From assembly GCA_029465975.1 (NCBI GenBank), contig CM055748.1, positions 62,001 through 126,000 of the forward strand: 64,000 nt of DNA. The letters are read 5' to 3'. Below are positions 48,220 through 60,535 of this stretch, in pieces (positions within the stretch are counted from its first letter, which is position 1; each line of letters opens with the position of its first letter). The notes under the pieces are model-generated. The model worked only from the letters and a program-made list of their open reading frames with translations, ran no database searches and had not been told where the DNA came from. Position numbers and translations under genes: made by a program. The DNA comes from Dallia pectoralis. Its lineage: Eukaryota; Chordata; Actinopteri; Esociformes; Umbridae.

Positions 48220-48706
48220 TGCGCATGCGCCCATTTCTACCTGGCTAAATAATGATGTGTGAGTAAGTATGTATTTGACGCTAATGGGGTCTTATTCCAT
48301 GATGCTCTAGCACCCATAGATATATACATATCTATGATAAGCACCTTACACCCCCCTTCCACAGTTTGGTGGGTGGAGACGAGAGTAGACGAGCTAAAAA
48401 TAAACCTGTCAATGGAGCTGGAGCGAGGAGGTACAAGTACTGATTTACCCCATTGATCAACACTGGTAAAGTGGGCGGGTCGAGCTCTGATGACAGTAAA
48501 GTGGGCGGGTCGAGCTCTGTGACGTCATCCTGAAGTGCACCGCGGCAGCACGAGCACACAGATGCGTCAACCGCCAGCTGTCAAGGAGCTCGAGCACATC
48601 GCTGTGAGCGGGAAGGAGGAGGAGAAGTGAGGAGAATCTGTGAGGAGAATCTGAAGGGCGGAAACACAACCGTGATTGAGGAGAACCGAGAGGAGAACAG
48701 AGAGAC
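48220..48706 (+). promoter_or_regulatory. Candidate promoter and 5' UTR of the sgsm2-like gene
   Basis: TGCGCATGCGC at 48220-48230 matches the NRF1 core. A duplicated segment (AGTAAAGTGGGCGGGTCGAG, with GC-box GGGCGGG) occurs near 48466 and 48496. TGACGTCA at 48520-48527 is a perfect CRE palindrome. GC content rises here compared with the flanks, and the segment ends in a purine-rich leader before the ATG. The role is inferred from motifs. Confidence 0.5.
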
Positions 48707-48766
48707 ATGGGTTCCTCCACAAACGAAGAATTTAAAGAAAAATTACTATGGAACGTAAAACGAGAA
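48707..48766 (+). CDS. sgsm2: First coding exon of a small G protein signaling modulator (sgsm2-like)
   Basis: ATG at 48707 opens 20 codons, MGSSTNEEFKEKLLWNVKRE, followed by the donor GTGAGT in phase 0. The KEKLLWNVK block and position match the extreme N-terminus of SGSM2, a RUN and TBC domain protein that acts on Rab GTPases and binds small G proteins. SGSM1 has a related but less similar start. I could not find the next expected exon (the VKQIMEEAVTRKF region) before 64000, so intron 1 would exceed 15 kb. The call rests on 20 residues plus a promoter-like upstream region, so it is moderately confident. Confidence 0.6.
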
Positions 48767-48965
48767 GTGAGTGCGAATGTTTCACTGTTGAACCATGAAT
48801 GATTGGTAGTTTAATGGGATAAATGTATTTGTTTATTTCCGTGTTGGTTATCACGATTCCTCGATGAAGAATGGGTAATATATAATATATATATAACATA
48901 TATATCAATATTTTCAATGACATTTTGCCAAAATGATTATAGAATGTGAAGACAGAACTGAAAAT

Positions 48966-49011
48966 AATTGAGGTTATTGCAGTACTATCAGTTCATCGAT
49001 AATCCACCTGT

Positions 49012-49042
<31 letters not shown>

Positions 49043-49400
49043 TTGAGGTTATCGCAGTACTATTAGTTTATCGATAATCCACCTATTCTATTTTTATTAA
49101 TAATTGAGGTTATCGCAGTACTATTAGTTTATCGATAATCCACCTGTTCTATTTTTATTAATAATTGAGTTTATCGCAGTACTATTAGTTTATCGATAAT
49201 CCACCTGTTCTATTTTTATTAATAATTGAGTTTATCGCAGTACTATTAGTTTATCGATAATCCACCTGTTCTATTTTTATTAATAATTGAGGTTATATCA
49301 GTACTATTTCTTTATCGATAATCTCCCTGTTCTATTTTTATTAATAATTGAGGTTATATCAGTACTATTTCTTTATCGATAATCTCCCTGTTCTACTTAT
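48966..49400. repeat. 61-bp tandem repeat, about seven copies
   Basis: The unit contains AATAATTGAGGTTATCGCAG, TACTATTAGTTTATCGATAA and TCCACCTGTTCTATTTTTAT. A TA microsatellite replaces part of one unit at about 49013-49036. It lies in the putative sgsm2 intron 1. Confidence 0.9.
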
Positions 49401-49479
49401 ATATTTATGCTATAGTCGATAATCCACATGTTCTATTTATTCCTTCGTGTTTTTTATGTTGACGCTTCAGCAGTTTAGT

Positions 49480-49625
49480 TTGCCAGGGTTAAGGGTTAGG
49501 TATGATAAGATATGATTATACTATATTATACTAACCCTAAACTAGTGCTACAGGTGTAGCACAGTAATGATGGGGTTAGCGTTAACCCATACCCTTAGGG
49601 TTAACCCTAACCCATTTACGTGTGC
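49480..49625. repeat. Degenerate telomere-like motifs
   Basis: Scattered GGGTTA and CCCTAA hexamers in both orientations lie around GTTAGCGTTAACCCATACCC. This is too degenerate for a true interstitial telomere. Similar scattered motifs occur at about 43320-43375. Confidence 0.45.
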
Positions 49626-49642
49626 TAGTAGACCAGGCTATT

Positions 49643-50345
49643 TATACACCACCGTTCAAAAGTTTGGGCTCCTTTTCCATGAAAACATGAACAGAGTTTG
49701 AATACTCTTTATATAGCAAAATGAATAGGAGATATAGTCATTCACAAGGTCAGACTATGAAATATTAATTGAAATTAGTATACATTTAATTGAAATAATT
49801 ACTGTGTGCTTCAAACTTTGTTTTCGTCAAAGAATCCTCAATTTACCGCAATTACAGCATTGCAGACTTGGTAATCTGAAGAGATTTCACCCCATGCTGT
49901 GCTGGCCACGCCATAATAGACAGAATACCGGCGGACTGCTTTTTCCAGAAAAATGTCATCGTTTGGAGTTGTGCTTTGGGTCGTTGTCCTGGTACATGGC
50001 ATGTGGTCGTAAAATGGTGTGATATGCTTCGTCCTTTAAGATCCCTTCTACACTGTACACATTTCCCATTTTACCAGCACCAAAGCACCCCCAGATCTTT
50101 ACATTGCTTCCACCATGCTAGACAGATGGTGTCCATCATATCCCAGCAACTTTTCATTTGATCTGCGTCTCACAATGCAACACCCTTTTTCGATCTTCCT
50201 CTGTCTAGTGTTTGTGTTCTTTTGCCCAGTCCTGGATATTTATTTTTCTTTGCAACTTTGCCTGGGAGGCTATCATCCCGTATTCACGTCATTACTGTTT
50301 ACATTAAGACTGTTTTTTGTGGGTGCTCTTTAATCAAGCTGCCTG
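49643..50345 (-). mobile_element. Tc1-like transposon remnant, minus strand
   Basis: Read on the minus strand, it carries a Tc1 transposase-like stretch: GCTGGTAAAATGGGAAATGT follows a segment encoding GVLWCW or, in the Tc1 frame, VWGCFGAGKMG, then a QDNDPKH motif. The end is CCAAACTTTTGAACGGTGGT near 49643, a Tc1-type terminus. The reading frame is broken by stops and indels. The segment at 49891-49940 is the likely source type of the 39-bp array at 18592-18955. Confidence 0.7.
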
Positions 50346-50349
50346 TTGA

Positions 50350-51245
50350 GAACCTGTGAGATGTCTGTTTTTCAAATCAACCCAAATTATACCAAAGAGG
50401 TAAAGAAACATCCAAGTGGCAATCAACATCAGGTCCAGAAGCCTGCGTATGTCATGGTATGGGGGTGTATCAGTGCCCATGGTATGGGGGCGTATCAGTG
50501 CCCATGGTATGGGGGTGTATCAGTGCCCATGGTATGGGGGCGTATCAGTGCCCATGGTATGGGGGCGTATCAGTGCCCATGGTATGGGGGTGTATCAGTG
50601 CCCATGGTATGGGGGCGTATCAGTGCCCATGGTATGGGGGCGTATCAGTGCCCATGGTATGGGGGCGTATCAGTGCCCATGGTATGGGGGCGTATCAGTG
50701 CCCATGGTATGGGGGCGTATCAGTGCCCATGGTATGGGGGTGTATCAGTGCCCATGGTATGGGGGTGTATCAGTGCCCATGGTATGGGGGCGTATCAGTG
50801 CCCATGGTATGGGGGTGTATCAGTGCCCATGGTATGGGGGTGTCAGTGCCCATGGTATGGGGGCGTATCAGTGCCCATGGTATGGGGGCGTATCAGTGCC
50901 CATGGTATGGGGGCGTATCAGTGCCCATGGTATGGGGGTGTATCAGTGCCCATGGTGCCCCATGGTATGGGGGCGTATCAGTGCCCATGGTATGGGGGCG
51001 TATCAGTGCCCATGGTATGGGGGCAGTGCCCATGGTATGGGGGCGTATCAGTGCCCATGGTATGGGGGTGTATCAGTGCCCATGGTATGGGGGCGTATCA
51101 GTGCCCATGGTATGGGGGCGTATCAGTGCCCATGGTATGGGGGTGTATCAGTGCCCATGTATTTTGCAGCAGGAAAATGCCAAACCTCATTCTGCCCGGA
51201 TTACAGGGGCATGATTGTGTAATCACAGTGCAGGTGTTAGTATGG
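50350..51245 (+). pseudogene. Tc1-like transposase fragment with its core replaced by a minisatellite
   Basis: The left part reads KPAYVMVWGCISAHGMG, a Tc1 transposase motif. The right part reads LQQENAKPHSARITG, the later motif around the second catalytic aspartate, here glutamate. About 30 residues normally lie between them; instead there is a 25-bp array. It is not functional. Confidence 0.75.
50457..51158 (+). repeat. 25-bp minisatellite grown from transposase codons, about 27 copies
   Basis: The unit is TATGGGGGCGTATCAGTGCC plus CATGG. Some units are shortened (TGTCAGTGCC, GCAGTGCC) and one has an extra GTGCCC. A 25-bp period cycles through three frames, and since no stop arises, all three plus-strand frames are open. 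Confidence 0.95.
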
Positions 51246-51288
51246 TCCTGACGATGAAGTTGTGCAGAAGAAATGCAAAATGGCCAGC

Positions 51289-51835
51289 AGCCATTTCACC
51301 CTATAGCCCAAGCCTGGTTGCCCACTGAAGCTAAGCAGGGCTGAGCCTGGTCAGTACCTGGATGGGAGACCTTCTGGAAAATAACAGGTTGATGCTGGTA
51401 GAGGTGTTAGCGAGGCCAGAAGGGGCTGCACTCTGCTCTGTGTGGGTCCTATACTGTCAAAAAGCACCGTCCTTCGGATGAGACATTAAACCGAGGCCTT
51501 GACTCTCTCTGGTCATTAAAAACCCCAGGATGTCCTTCGATAAAGAGTAGGGGTGTAACCCCGGCATCCTGGCCAAATCTACCCCTTGTCCTCTATCTAT
51601 TATGGCCACCTAATCATCCCCATATATATACTAATTGGCTTCATCATCACGTCTCCTCTCCACCAGTAAGCTGGTGTGTGTGTGGTTGTGTGGTGTGTGT
51701 TCTGGCGCAATATGGCTGTCATGTCATCCAGGTGGATGCTGCACATTGGTGGTGGTTGAGGAGATTCCTCCTTCCATGTAAAGTGCTTTGAGTACCTAGA
51801 AAAGCGCTATATAAATGTAATGAATTATTATTAAT
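51289..51835 (+). mobile_element. SINE3-type element with 5S rRNA-derived head
   Basis: The head contains AAGCTAAGCAGGGC, GAGCCTGGTCAGTACCTGGA and TGGGAGACC, matching the internal promoter boxes of 5S rRNA. A Deu/core-like middle follows with CCTTCGGATGAGACATTAAA, then the tail GTAAAGTGCTTTGAGTACCT and AAAAGCGCTATATAAATGTA, ending in ATTATTATTA. It looks almost full length. Confidence 0.88.
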
Positions 51836-53797
51836 GGGGGTCACTTGGTGGCAAAATGGGACCTACACCATATGTAGGAGGTGGTTATTATGTTTTATCG
51901 GTATGTATATCTATATGGTCTGGGTTATTTCAGTTACTAACTGTGTCATTGTGAAGCCTTTCTATATCTGTGTGACAAGCAACAGAATATTCCTCGTCAC
52001 TACGGTTGAGTAGTATGTATTACAAAGTAACTTGATTTTGTATTTGTTAAATGGTTACAGAGAAGCCAATTTACAGTGTTGTAAGCTGCACCTGTTGTTA
52101 TGATCAAGTGGAGGCTCTTTAAAAAGGTGTTTAGCCGCTCACCAACTTAAATGAGGCTTTGCTTCGACCCTCGTAGTGACAGTTGGCTTATATTAATATA
52201 TTTGGAACTTGCTTATTGTCCAGCTTAAGGGCAAATATCCAAATGGAAAAAAATATACAGGACCAGACAATTGGTAGACTGACTCATCCTCCAAATGGAG
52301 TTCAAAATGGTTAATATTCATGCTTCAGTTCTATATTTATCCTCAGACCTCCCTCATCTACTAGTTCACTCAGCTCTCCCCATGTCCCACATCCTATGCA
52401 GGAAGCCATAAGCAAAGCCATGTATTTCTGTTTAAAGACAGGTTTATTCCAATAAACATAAAACAATCAATGAACGGAAAAAAAAATACACTAACTATAA
52501 GAATGATATGAAAATGTGCCAAACAGTGGCTTTTAACAAATATTCAAACAACAGCAAAAGTACTTTAAACTAACATCTAACTAACATCATCTGTCTGGGA
52601 TATTGACCGGACAATATATTAAAATACTCTTCTGGTTCTGCACAGAATTGAGCGTGCACTGGCCAGATAGCTTGGTCAACATCAATTTGCCATCTTGGAA
52701 AACACTGAAATGTCACTGTGTAACCTATTGCTCTAGTCCGTGTGTATCCAAAATGGCCTCCTACTCTATTTAATGTTGGGTACCCAGAAGTATAGGTTTC
52801 TCTCTTCACATGAATGCAGGATTTGTTCAGGAGTGATTACTCTCTATATAGTTCTCTACTTTTAACCAGAACCCGGGGACAATATGACTGGTCTAAAGTA
52901 GTGGAATATGTTGTTGTTGTTCTAAAGCTTGATTTTTTTTGGGTGTGAATGATGTGTTGATCCAACTGTCCCCTCTCAAATAGCAGATGTCAGGAAGATT
53001 ACCCATCATTCTTTAAACATGATCACTATCTAAATTCAGATTTCAGTACATGGAGGTATCATGTGGATTTCCTGAATCAATTCATTACATTTAATCAGAG
53101 AACAAAATCCTTTTTGTAGAGCAGTGATCAGCAACATTACATTGTTTCCTTTATCATTTCTTTCTGTTGACTGAGAACACCTTCTCTTTTGCAATGTGGT
53201 ATTTTTATAGCCATCTTTTTGAAAAAGGCTAGGGCCAAATTACTGTACTTGGGGGGAATACGCACAGTAGAGAGATTGTCTAGAATTTCCATCGATGTCA
53301 CTCTGATGTAAACACCCAAACATCTCCCCTGACACTCCTGCGACCACCCGCCAGAGTCCTTTGAGGCCATGAGAACGGTGGAGCTAGAAGGCTGGTTATG
53401 ACGAGTGCTGAAGCCTGCCCGTAGAGGGAGGTAGAATGGCTTCGGAGGGAGCGGTGACAGATATGCAACCTTTCAGTATTCCGAGGCTATGATTACAACG
53501 CAACATGCGAAAAAAAACGTTGATAGTGGTTGCATTCACCAATAACTAATTCAGTTGTGTTGGATTGAAGATCTGCATACTCATATAAATCAGAAATATT
53601 TAATATATATTTTCTGCAACTCAATAGCTGCATTTTGAAGATTTTTTTTTGCTGTTCTATAGAACATTCGTTGAATCTCTACACATTTTGACATGGGCGA
53701 GAGACAATACTGAAAAAAACTAACTTTGCAATCTGGGCTAAACTTCATGCATTTGTACATGCTTTGTACATTGTTGACATACGAAATTTTAGTCAAT
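51836..53797. other. Unique sequence, no gene seen
   Basis: This lies within the putative sgsm2 intron 1. It is AT-rich with no array, no recognisable exon and no transposon end. Short open frames show no family similarity. Confidence 0.5.
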
Positions 53798-55331
53798 GGC
53801 CCAATCCGAATACTCCCCCTTACCCCTTCCCCTTAGCCCTTCCCCTTAGTTTTGCGCGTTCGCGCGACACCAAGTGCTGTCCGAATACTCATTTTGATCA
53901 AGACGAAGGGGTAAGACGAAGGGCTGTATACCCCTTGAAACCAAGATTTTCCGAGAGCTCACTTGAAACCAAGGGGTACCCAGAACACATTGCGAGACGT
54001 CAACAATGGCTGCTAGATCAGCAAAAGCGACCCATAAATGTAGTATTTTCGGATTAAATAACGAATTTAAAAATTACGACACAATTGTTTTGTGATCTAC
54101 GCAGTCCTGTATATATATTTTTTTAACCATTTTAATAATTGAAGTTTTTTTTAAATCGCTACTTTTTGCCAGTTAACGCCAAAGATACATTGCTAATTTG
54201 TCCCGTATTTCTCTGACTACCTTTACTCAATGCATGTTTGTCTACAGTTAACTCTTTTAGCAGATAATTCATATCAGTGCATAACATAACCTGTTGTTTT
54301 GGAATAGCGATTAAAGTGCTTTACATACCGTCCCGAATCACACAGGGACGCCGGAGGAAACCCGGCAAATAATTCGCTTTCGGGCAGAAAATGAACCGAA
54401 GTTTCATGCTGTACAACCATAGACTGTAGATTATGAAGGTGTACAACATAATTTGGATATGATACAGGACACTGGTGAGGCCAAGACATAGAGGTTATTG
54501 GGCCTCTTTGGAAAAAAATGTTTGATAAGCTGTAGTTTGTTTGTTGTTGCACTTTGCACATTGTTTTTGATTAAGGGTTTCTGAACATCAATCAATGACA
54601 TTCAAAACAGTGATCACTGAAACAGATATACAAAACACAATGCAATGTGGATGAAATTATTTATTGAAAACAGCCTTCAGTAGTAAGCAAGCAGGTTTAT
54701 TTATATAGCACGTGTGCTTTACAAAAACATTAAAAACAATAGTACACAGAAGAACATCTGCATCCATATGCACCGCCACCAAACATATAACTACTACAAA
54801 CATCGAACCATATGCGCAGTATAGACGTGTTGGGGTTTATGGCACAGTATCTTGTTGGACCACCAGTCTGGAAAATAAAACAATTTTACACCATTAATGG
54901 CTGAGTTGGGAAAAATGTTTGCTACCTTGTTGGTTAGTTCCGTGAACTTTAAATACAATACGACAATGTTGTTTGCAACCAATCGATACATACCATAAGT
55001 TAAACTACCAGCATTCGTAGGCGTCGTAGACCGATTCTCGCTTGATTTCTGCGATTTGTTGCAGACAATCGCAAAAACATAACTAAAAACCACGCAATCG
55101 ACAACATACACACTTTTCCAGACTGCATCTCCGAAGTTTGAGATCAACATTTGTGTCGCCTCTGGTGACGTAGCAGCCAGCTAGCGACGATGTATGATGA
55201 CGTAGCCAAAACCGAGTGGTGTCCCAATTCCTAGGGGAACGTAGCCCTTACCACTCGGTTTCGAGGGCCAAGGGGTAGGGGTAAACTAAGGGGTAGGGGG
55301 AAGGGGTAAGTGGGAGTATTCGGATTGGGCC
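53798..55331. mobile_element. TIR DNA transposon, non-autonomous, about 1.5 kb
   Basis: The left end is GGCCCAATCCGAATACTCCC and the right end is its inverted counterpart (GGGAGTATTCGGATTGGGCC). Both are followed inward by CCCCTT/AAGGGG runs. AAT flanks both sides (53795-53797 and 55332-55334), a 3-bp target duplication that would suit PIF/Harbinger. No transposase was recognised. A short LINE-like tail (TTTATTTATATAGCAC) is embedded near 54695-54715. Confidence 0.65.
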
Positions 55332-56477
55332 AATGAATAACATTGTCGATCAAATTAAGAAAATGCAATTCAGAAACTCCAAAGAGGGTAATGTTATTTT
55401 TGTATGGAAATGAACTCTGCAATGTATAAATGGGCCTACAGGCCCCCAGTTTGTTTTCCCTGCTGTAGTGTGTGAGACAGTAAAAAATTCTAAGCAAAGC
55501 CCCTAGGGGGTTTTGGTTTTAAGGGCTGTATCTTTTTAAACCACAGTCAGCCACCTCAGCGTTGCCTGGCAACTGAAAGCATCAGCAGCTAGCTAAGAAG
55601 TTAAATTGCATCAATTGGCGATTAATACTGCCGCAGCTCGTTGGCCTGTCAGAGGGAGAAGAGGAAGGCTTCCCTCTCAGAAGAGGGGGACTGCTTGCAT
55701 TCATTCCATTTGTTTTTCTAATCAACTCTCCTTTACGTTGTCATGCCTTCGTCCACTCTCTCTTGTCTCTCCTCCCACTCTCACTTTGTGTGTCTCTCTT
55801 TCTTTGTCATTTTACTCTTTCTCTCTTTACCTCCCTTTTTCTTTCCCTCTCTATTTTGCTCTCATACTACTGTCCCTTTTCTCTGTCTTCACTTTTTCTT
55901 TGCATCTCTTTTCTCCTTCTCTTTTGCTGTCCCTATTTGTGTCCTTATGTATATCTGCCCCCACTCTCGCTACTCCATCTCTGCGTGACAGACAGAACAG
56001 ACGGTGTCCATATGGTAGTGCTGATGATGTAATACATTGATACTGCTCCCCAATGACTGTGCCATTTAGTTCAACATCTTTCAATACTGAATACTCTTTA
56101 ACCGGGCTGCACACACCCCGCTAGTAGTAAACACAGTTGAAATACACCATTTAGAACCGATAGGATACAAACAGAATACAATGATCCATGTGCTCCGTCC
56201 AGAAAAAAAACGAGGCCAACCAACTCCCATCCTGCGCAATATTGGGTTTACCGGTTTAGCGTTGATCGGTCTTGACCTTTAGCAACAACAATACACGTAT
56301 GCTGTCTGGATTATAGGTTATTATTAGATTATTACTAGGTTATTTTGTTGTGTAAATTCTGATGATAGGGGCTGTTGCTGGTGGATGGACACACCTGTAA
56401 AGGTTATGCTGTTTGGATAATAGGTTATTATTAGATTATTACTATATTATTTTTGTTGTGTAAACTTGTGCCACATG
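55332..56477. other. Unique sequence with a pyrimidine-rich stretch
   Basis: Between about 55725 and 55985 the plus strand is strongly C/T-rich (CTTTCTCTCTTTACCTCCC and similar). The open frames there are compositional. No gene was recognised. Confidence 0.5.
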
Positions 56478-56700
56478 TTTGCTAACCAAGGTATATCTAT
56501 TTAGCATATGCTAACCAAGGTAAATCTATTTAGCATATGCTAACCAAGGTATATCTATTTAGCATATGCTATCCAAGGTAAATCTATTTAGCATATGCTA
56601 ACCAAGGTATATCTATTTAGCATATGCTATCCAAGGTAAATCTATTTAGCATATGCTAACCAAGGTATATCTATTTAGCATATGCTATCCAAGGTCAATC
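56478..56700. repeat. 29-bp tandem repeat, about seven copies
   Basis: The unit contains TATATCTATTTAGCATATGC and TAACCAAGG. Units alternate TAACC/TATCC and TATATC/TAAATC, so the true repeat is a 58-bp dimer. Confidence 0.92.
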
Positions 56701-56812
56701 TATTTGTTTTCTATCATAATGTAAACACTAGGAATGGTCATGTAGAAAAGTGGGAGAAGAAAGGAGTGGTCACACTTAAAACTGGTCAGTCCGCCCCCGA
56801 TGTTCACTTTAT

Positions 56813-57750
56813 TATGCCTGCCCAATCGTAATCCTTCATTATGCCTGCCAAATCGTAATCCTTTATTATGCCAGCCCAATCGTAATCCTTTATTATGCCT
56901 GCCCAATCGTAATCCTTTATTATGCCAGCCCAATCGTAATCCTTTATTATGCCAGCCCAATCGTAATCCTTTATTATGCCTGCCCAATCGTAATCCTTTA
57001 TTATGCCAGCCCAATCGTAATCCTTTATTATGCCTGCCCAATCGTAATCCTTTATTATGCCAGCCCAATCGTAATCCTTTATTATGCCTGCCCAATCGTA
57101 ATCCTTTATTATGCCTGCCCAATCGTAATCCTTTATTATGCCTGCCCAATCGTAATCCTTTATTATGCCAGCCCAATCGTAATCCTTTATTATGCCTGCC
57201 CAATCGTAATCCTTTATTATGCCTGCCCAATCGTAATCCTTTATTATGCCTGCCCAATCGTAATCCTTTATTATGCCTGCCCAATCGTAATCCTTTATTA
57301 TGCCAGCCCAATCGTAATCCTTCATTATGCCTGCCCAATTGTAATCCTTTATTATGCCTGCCCAATCGTAATCCTTGTAATGCCTGCCCAATCGTAATCC
57401 TTCATTATGTCTGCCCAATCGTAATCCTTGTAATGCCTGCCCAATCGTAATCCTTGTAATGCCTGCCCAATCGTAATCGTTGTAATGCCTGCCCAATCGT
57501 AATCCTTGTAATGCCTGCCCAATCGTAATCCTTGTAATGCCTGCCCAATCGTAATCCTTGTAATGCCTGCCCAATCGTAATCGTTGTAATGCCTGCCCAA
57601 TCGTAATCCTTGTAATGCCTGCCCAATCGTAATCCTTGTAATGCCTGCCCAATCGTAATCCTTGTAATGCCTGCCCAATTGTAATCCTTGTAATGCCTGC
57701 CCAATCGTAATCCTTGTAATGCCTGCCCAATTGTAATCCTTGTAATGCCT
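56813..57750. repeat. 27/26-bp minisatellite in two blocks
   Basis: The left block unit is GCCTGCCCAATCGTAATCCT plus TTATTAT (27 bp, about 20 copies). The right block ends TGTAAT (26 bp, about 15 copies). The 27-bp block leaves long open frames (LCLPNRNPL; RLGRHNKGL). The block change is abrupt near 57370. Confidence 0.95.
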
Positions 57751-58105
57751 GTCCCATACAACATATAATCAGTTTGGTTATAATATATTATCTATTACTG
57801 TAATCACATGGTTGCCCATTACATCACCGCCACCTTTTCCGTATTGCACACAGAGGACCAAAATCCTATTACCCTGTCTTCTTCCCAGAAGAAATATATT
57901 GTTATTATGCAGCCCACATTCATTCTGAATCACTGATCCAGTGTCCCAACTGGCAATCTATTCCATATACGCTGCTAGTGCTCTAGTTTTAAGTAGTGCT
58001 CTCTAAATGGAATAAATATAAAGTATAAATTCTTTACTCAAATGGAGAAACTACTTTCGAGGCAGAACAGATGTTTGTACTGTATCACTGCAGATTGAAA
58101 CTCAG
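57751..58105. other. Unique spacer between arrays
   Basis: Nothing recognisable was seen. Confidence 0.5.
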
Positions 58106-60535
58106 ACTCAGCAATTAGGTATTGTTGTATATGAGGGGTCTTATGTATTGTTGTATATGAGGGGTCTTATGTATTGTTGTATATGAGGGGTCTTATGTAT
58201 TGTTGTATATGAGGGGTCTTATGTATTGTTGTATATGAGGGGTCTTATGTATTGTTGTATATGAGGGGTCTTATGTATTGTATATGAGGGGCCTTATGTA
58301 TTGTTGTATATGAGGGGCCTTATGTATTGTTGTATATGAGGGGTCTTATGTATTGTTGTATATGAGGGGCCTTATGTATTGTTGTATATGAGGGGTCTTA
58401 TGTATTGTTGTATATGAGGGGTCTTATGTATTGTTGTATATGAGGGGTCTTATGTATTGTTGTATATGAGGGGCCTTATGTATTGTTGTATATGAGGGGT
58501 CTTATGTATTGTTGTATATGAGGGGTCTTATGTATTGTTGTATATGAGGGGTCTTATGTATTGTTGTATATGAGGGGTCTTATGTATTGTATATGAGGGG
58601 CCTTATGTATTGTTGTATATGAGGGGTCTTATGTATTGTTGTATATGAGGGGTCTTATGTATTGTTGTATATGAGGGGTCTTATGTATTGTTGTATATGA
58701 GGGGTCTTATGTATTGTTGTATATGAGGGGTCTTATGTATTGTATATGAGGGGTCTTATGTATTGTTGTATATGAGGGGTCTTATGTATTGTTGTATATG
58801 AGGGGTCTTATGTATTGTTGTATATGAGGGGTCTTATGTATTGTATATGAGGGGTCTTATGTATTGTTGTATATGAGGGGTCTTATGTATTGTTGTATAT
58901 GAGGGGTCTTATGTATTGTTGTATATGAGGGGTCTTATGTATTGTTGTATATGAGGGGTCTTATGTATTGTTGTATATGAGGGGTCTTATGTATTGTTGT
59001 ATATGAGGGGTCTTATGTATTGTTGTATATGAGGGGTCTTATGTATTGTTGTATATGAGGGGTCTTATGTATTGTTGTATATGAGGGGTCTTATGTATTG
59101 TTGTATATGAGGGGTCTTATGTATTGTATATGAGGGGCCGTTATGTATTGTTGTATATGAGGGGTCTTATGTATTGTTGTATATGAGGGGTCTTATGTAT
59201 TGTTGTCTATGAGGGGTCTTATGTATTGTTGTATTTGAGGGGTCTTATGTATTGTTGTATATGAGGGGTCTTATGTATTGTTGTCTATGAGGGGTCTTAT
59301 GTATTGTTGTATATGAGGGGTCATATGTATTGTTGTATATGAGGGGTCATATGTTTTGTTGTATTTGAGGGGTCTTATGTATTGTTGTATTATGAGGGGT
59401 CTTATGTATTGTTGTATATGAGGGGTCTTATGTATTGTTGTATTTGAGGGGTCTTATGTATTGTTGTATATGAGGGGTCTTATGTATTGTTGTATATGAG
59501 GGGTCTTATGTATTGTTGTCTATGAGGGGTCTTATGTATTGTTGTATATGAGGGGTCTTATGTATTGTTGTATATGAGGGGTCTTATGTATTGTTGTATA
59601 TGAGGGGTCTTATGTATTGTTGTATATGAGGGGTCTTATGTATTGTTGTATATGAGGGGTCTTATGTATTGTATATGAGGGGTCTTATGTATTGTTGTAT
59701 TTGAGGGGTCTTATGTATTGTTGTCTTATGTATTGTATATGAGGGTCTTATGTATTGTATATGAGGGGTCTTATGTATTGTTGTATATGAGGGGTCTTAT
59801 GTATTGTTGTATATGAGGGGTCTTATGAATTGTATATGAGGGGTCTTATGTATTGTTGTATATGAGGGGTCTTATGTATTGTATATGAGGGGTCTTATGT
59901 ATTGTTGTATATGAGGGGTCTTATGTATTGTTGTATATGAGGGGTCTTATGTATTGTATATGAGGGGTCTTATGTATTGTTGTATTTGAGGGGTCTTATG
60001 TATTGTTGTATATGAGGGGTCTGATGTATTGTTGTATATCAGGGTCTTATGTATTGTTGTATATGAGGGGTCTTATGTATTGTTGTATATCAGGGTCTTA
60101 TGTATTGTATATGAGGGGTCTTATGTATTGTTGTATATGAGGGGTCTTATGTATTGTTGTATATGAGGGGTCTTATGAATTGTATATGAGGGGTCTTATG
60201 TATTGTTGTATATGAGGGGTCTTATGTATTGTATATGAGGTGTCTTATGTATTGTTGTATATGAGGGGCCTTATGTATTGTTGTATATGAGGGGTCTTAT
60301 GTATTGTATATGAGGGGTCTTATGTATTGTTGTATTTGAGGGGTCTTATGTATTGTTGTATATGAGGGGTCTGATGTATTGTTGTATATCAGGGTCTTAT
60401 GTATTGTTGTATATGAGGGGTCTTATGTATTGTTGTATATGAGGGGTCTTATGTATTGTTGTATTTGAGGGGTCTTATGTATTGTTGTATTTGAGGGGTC
60501 TTATGTATTGTTGTATATGAGGGGTCTTATGTATT
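58106..60535. repeat. 26-bp minisatellite, left part, about 95 copies
   Basis: The unit is GTATATGAGGGGTCTTATGT plus ATTGTT, with a frequent 23-bp form lacking one TTG. Variants TATTTG, TCTATG and GGCCTT are dispersed. The array is cut at 60535 by an LTR element and resumes at 63192. Confidence 0.97.

Noticed and set aside
50346..51251. 300-codon ISAHGMG/YQCPWYGG repeat protein
   Set aside because: It is a 25-bp array cycling through three frames inside a broken Tc1 transposase.
51289..51420. 5S rRNA gene
   Set aside because: The 5S-like part is diverged and joined to a SINE core and LINE-like tail, as in SINE3 elements.
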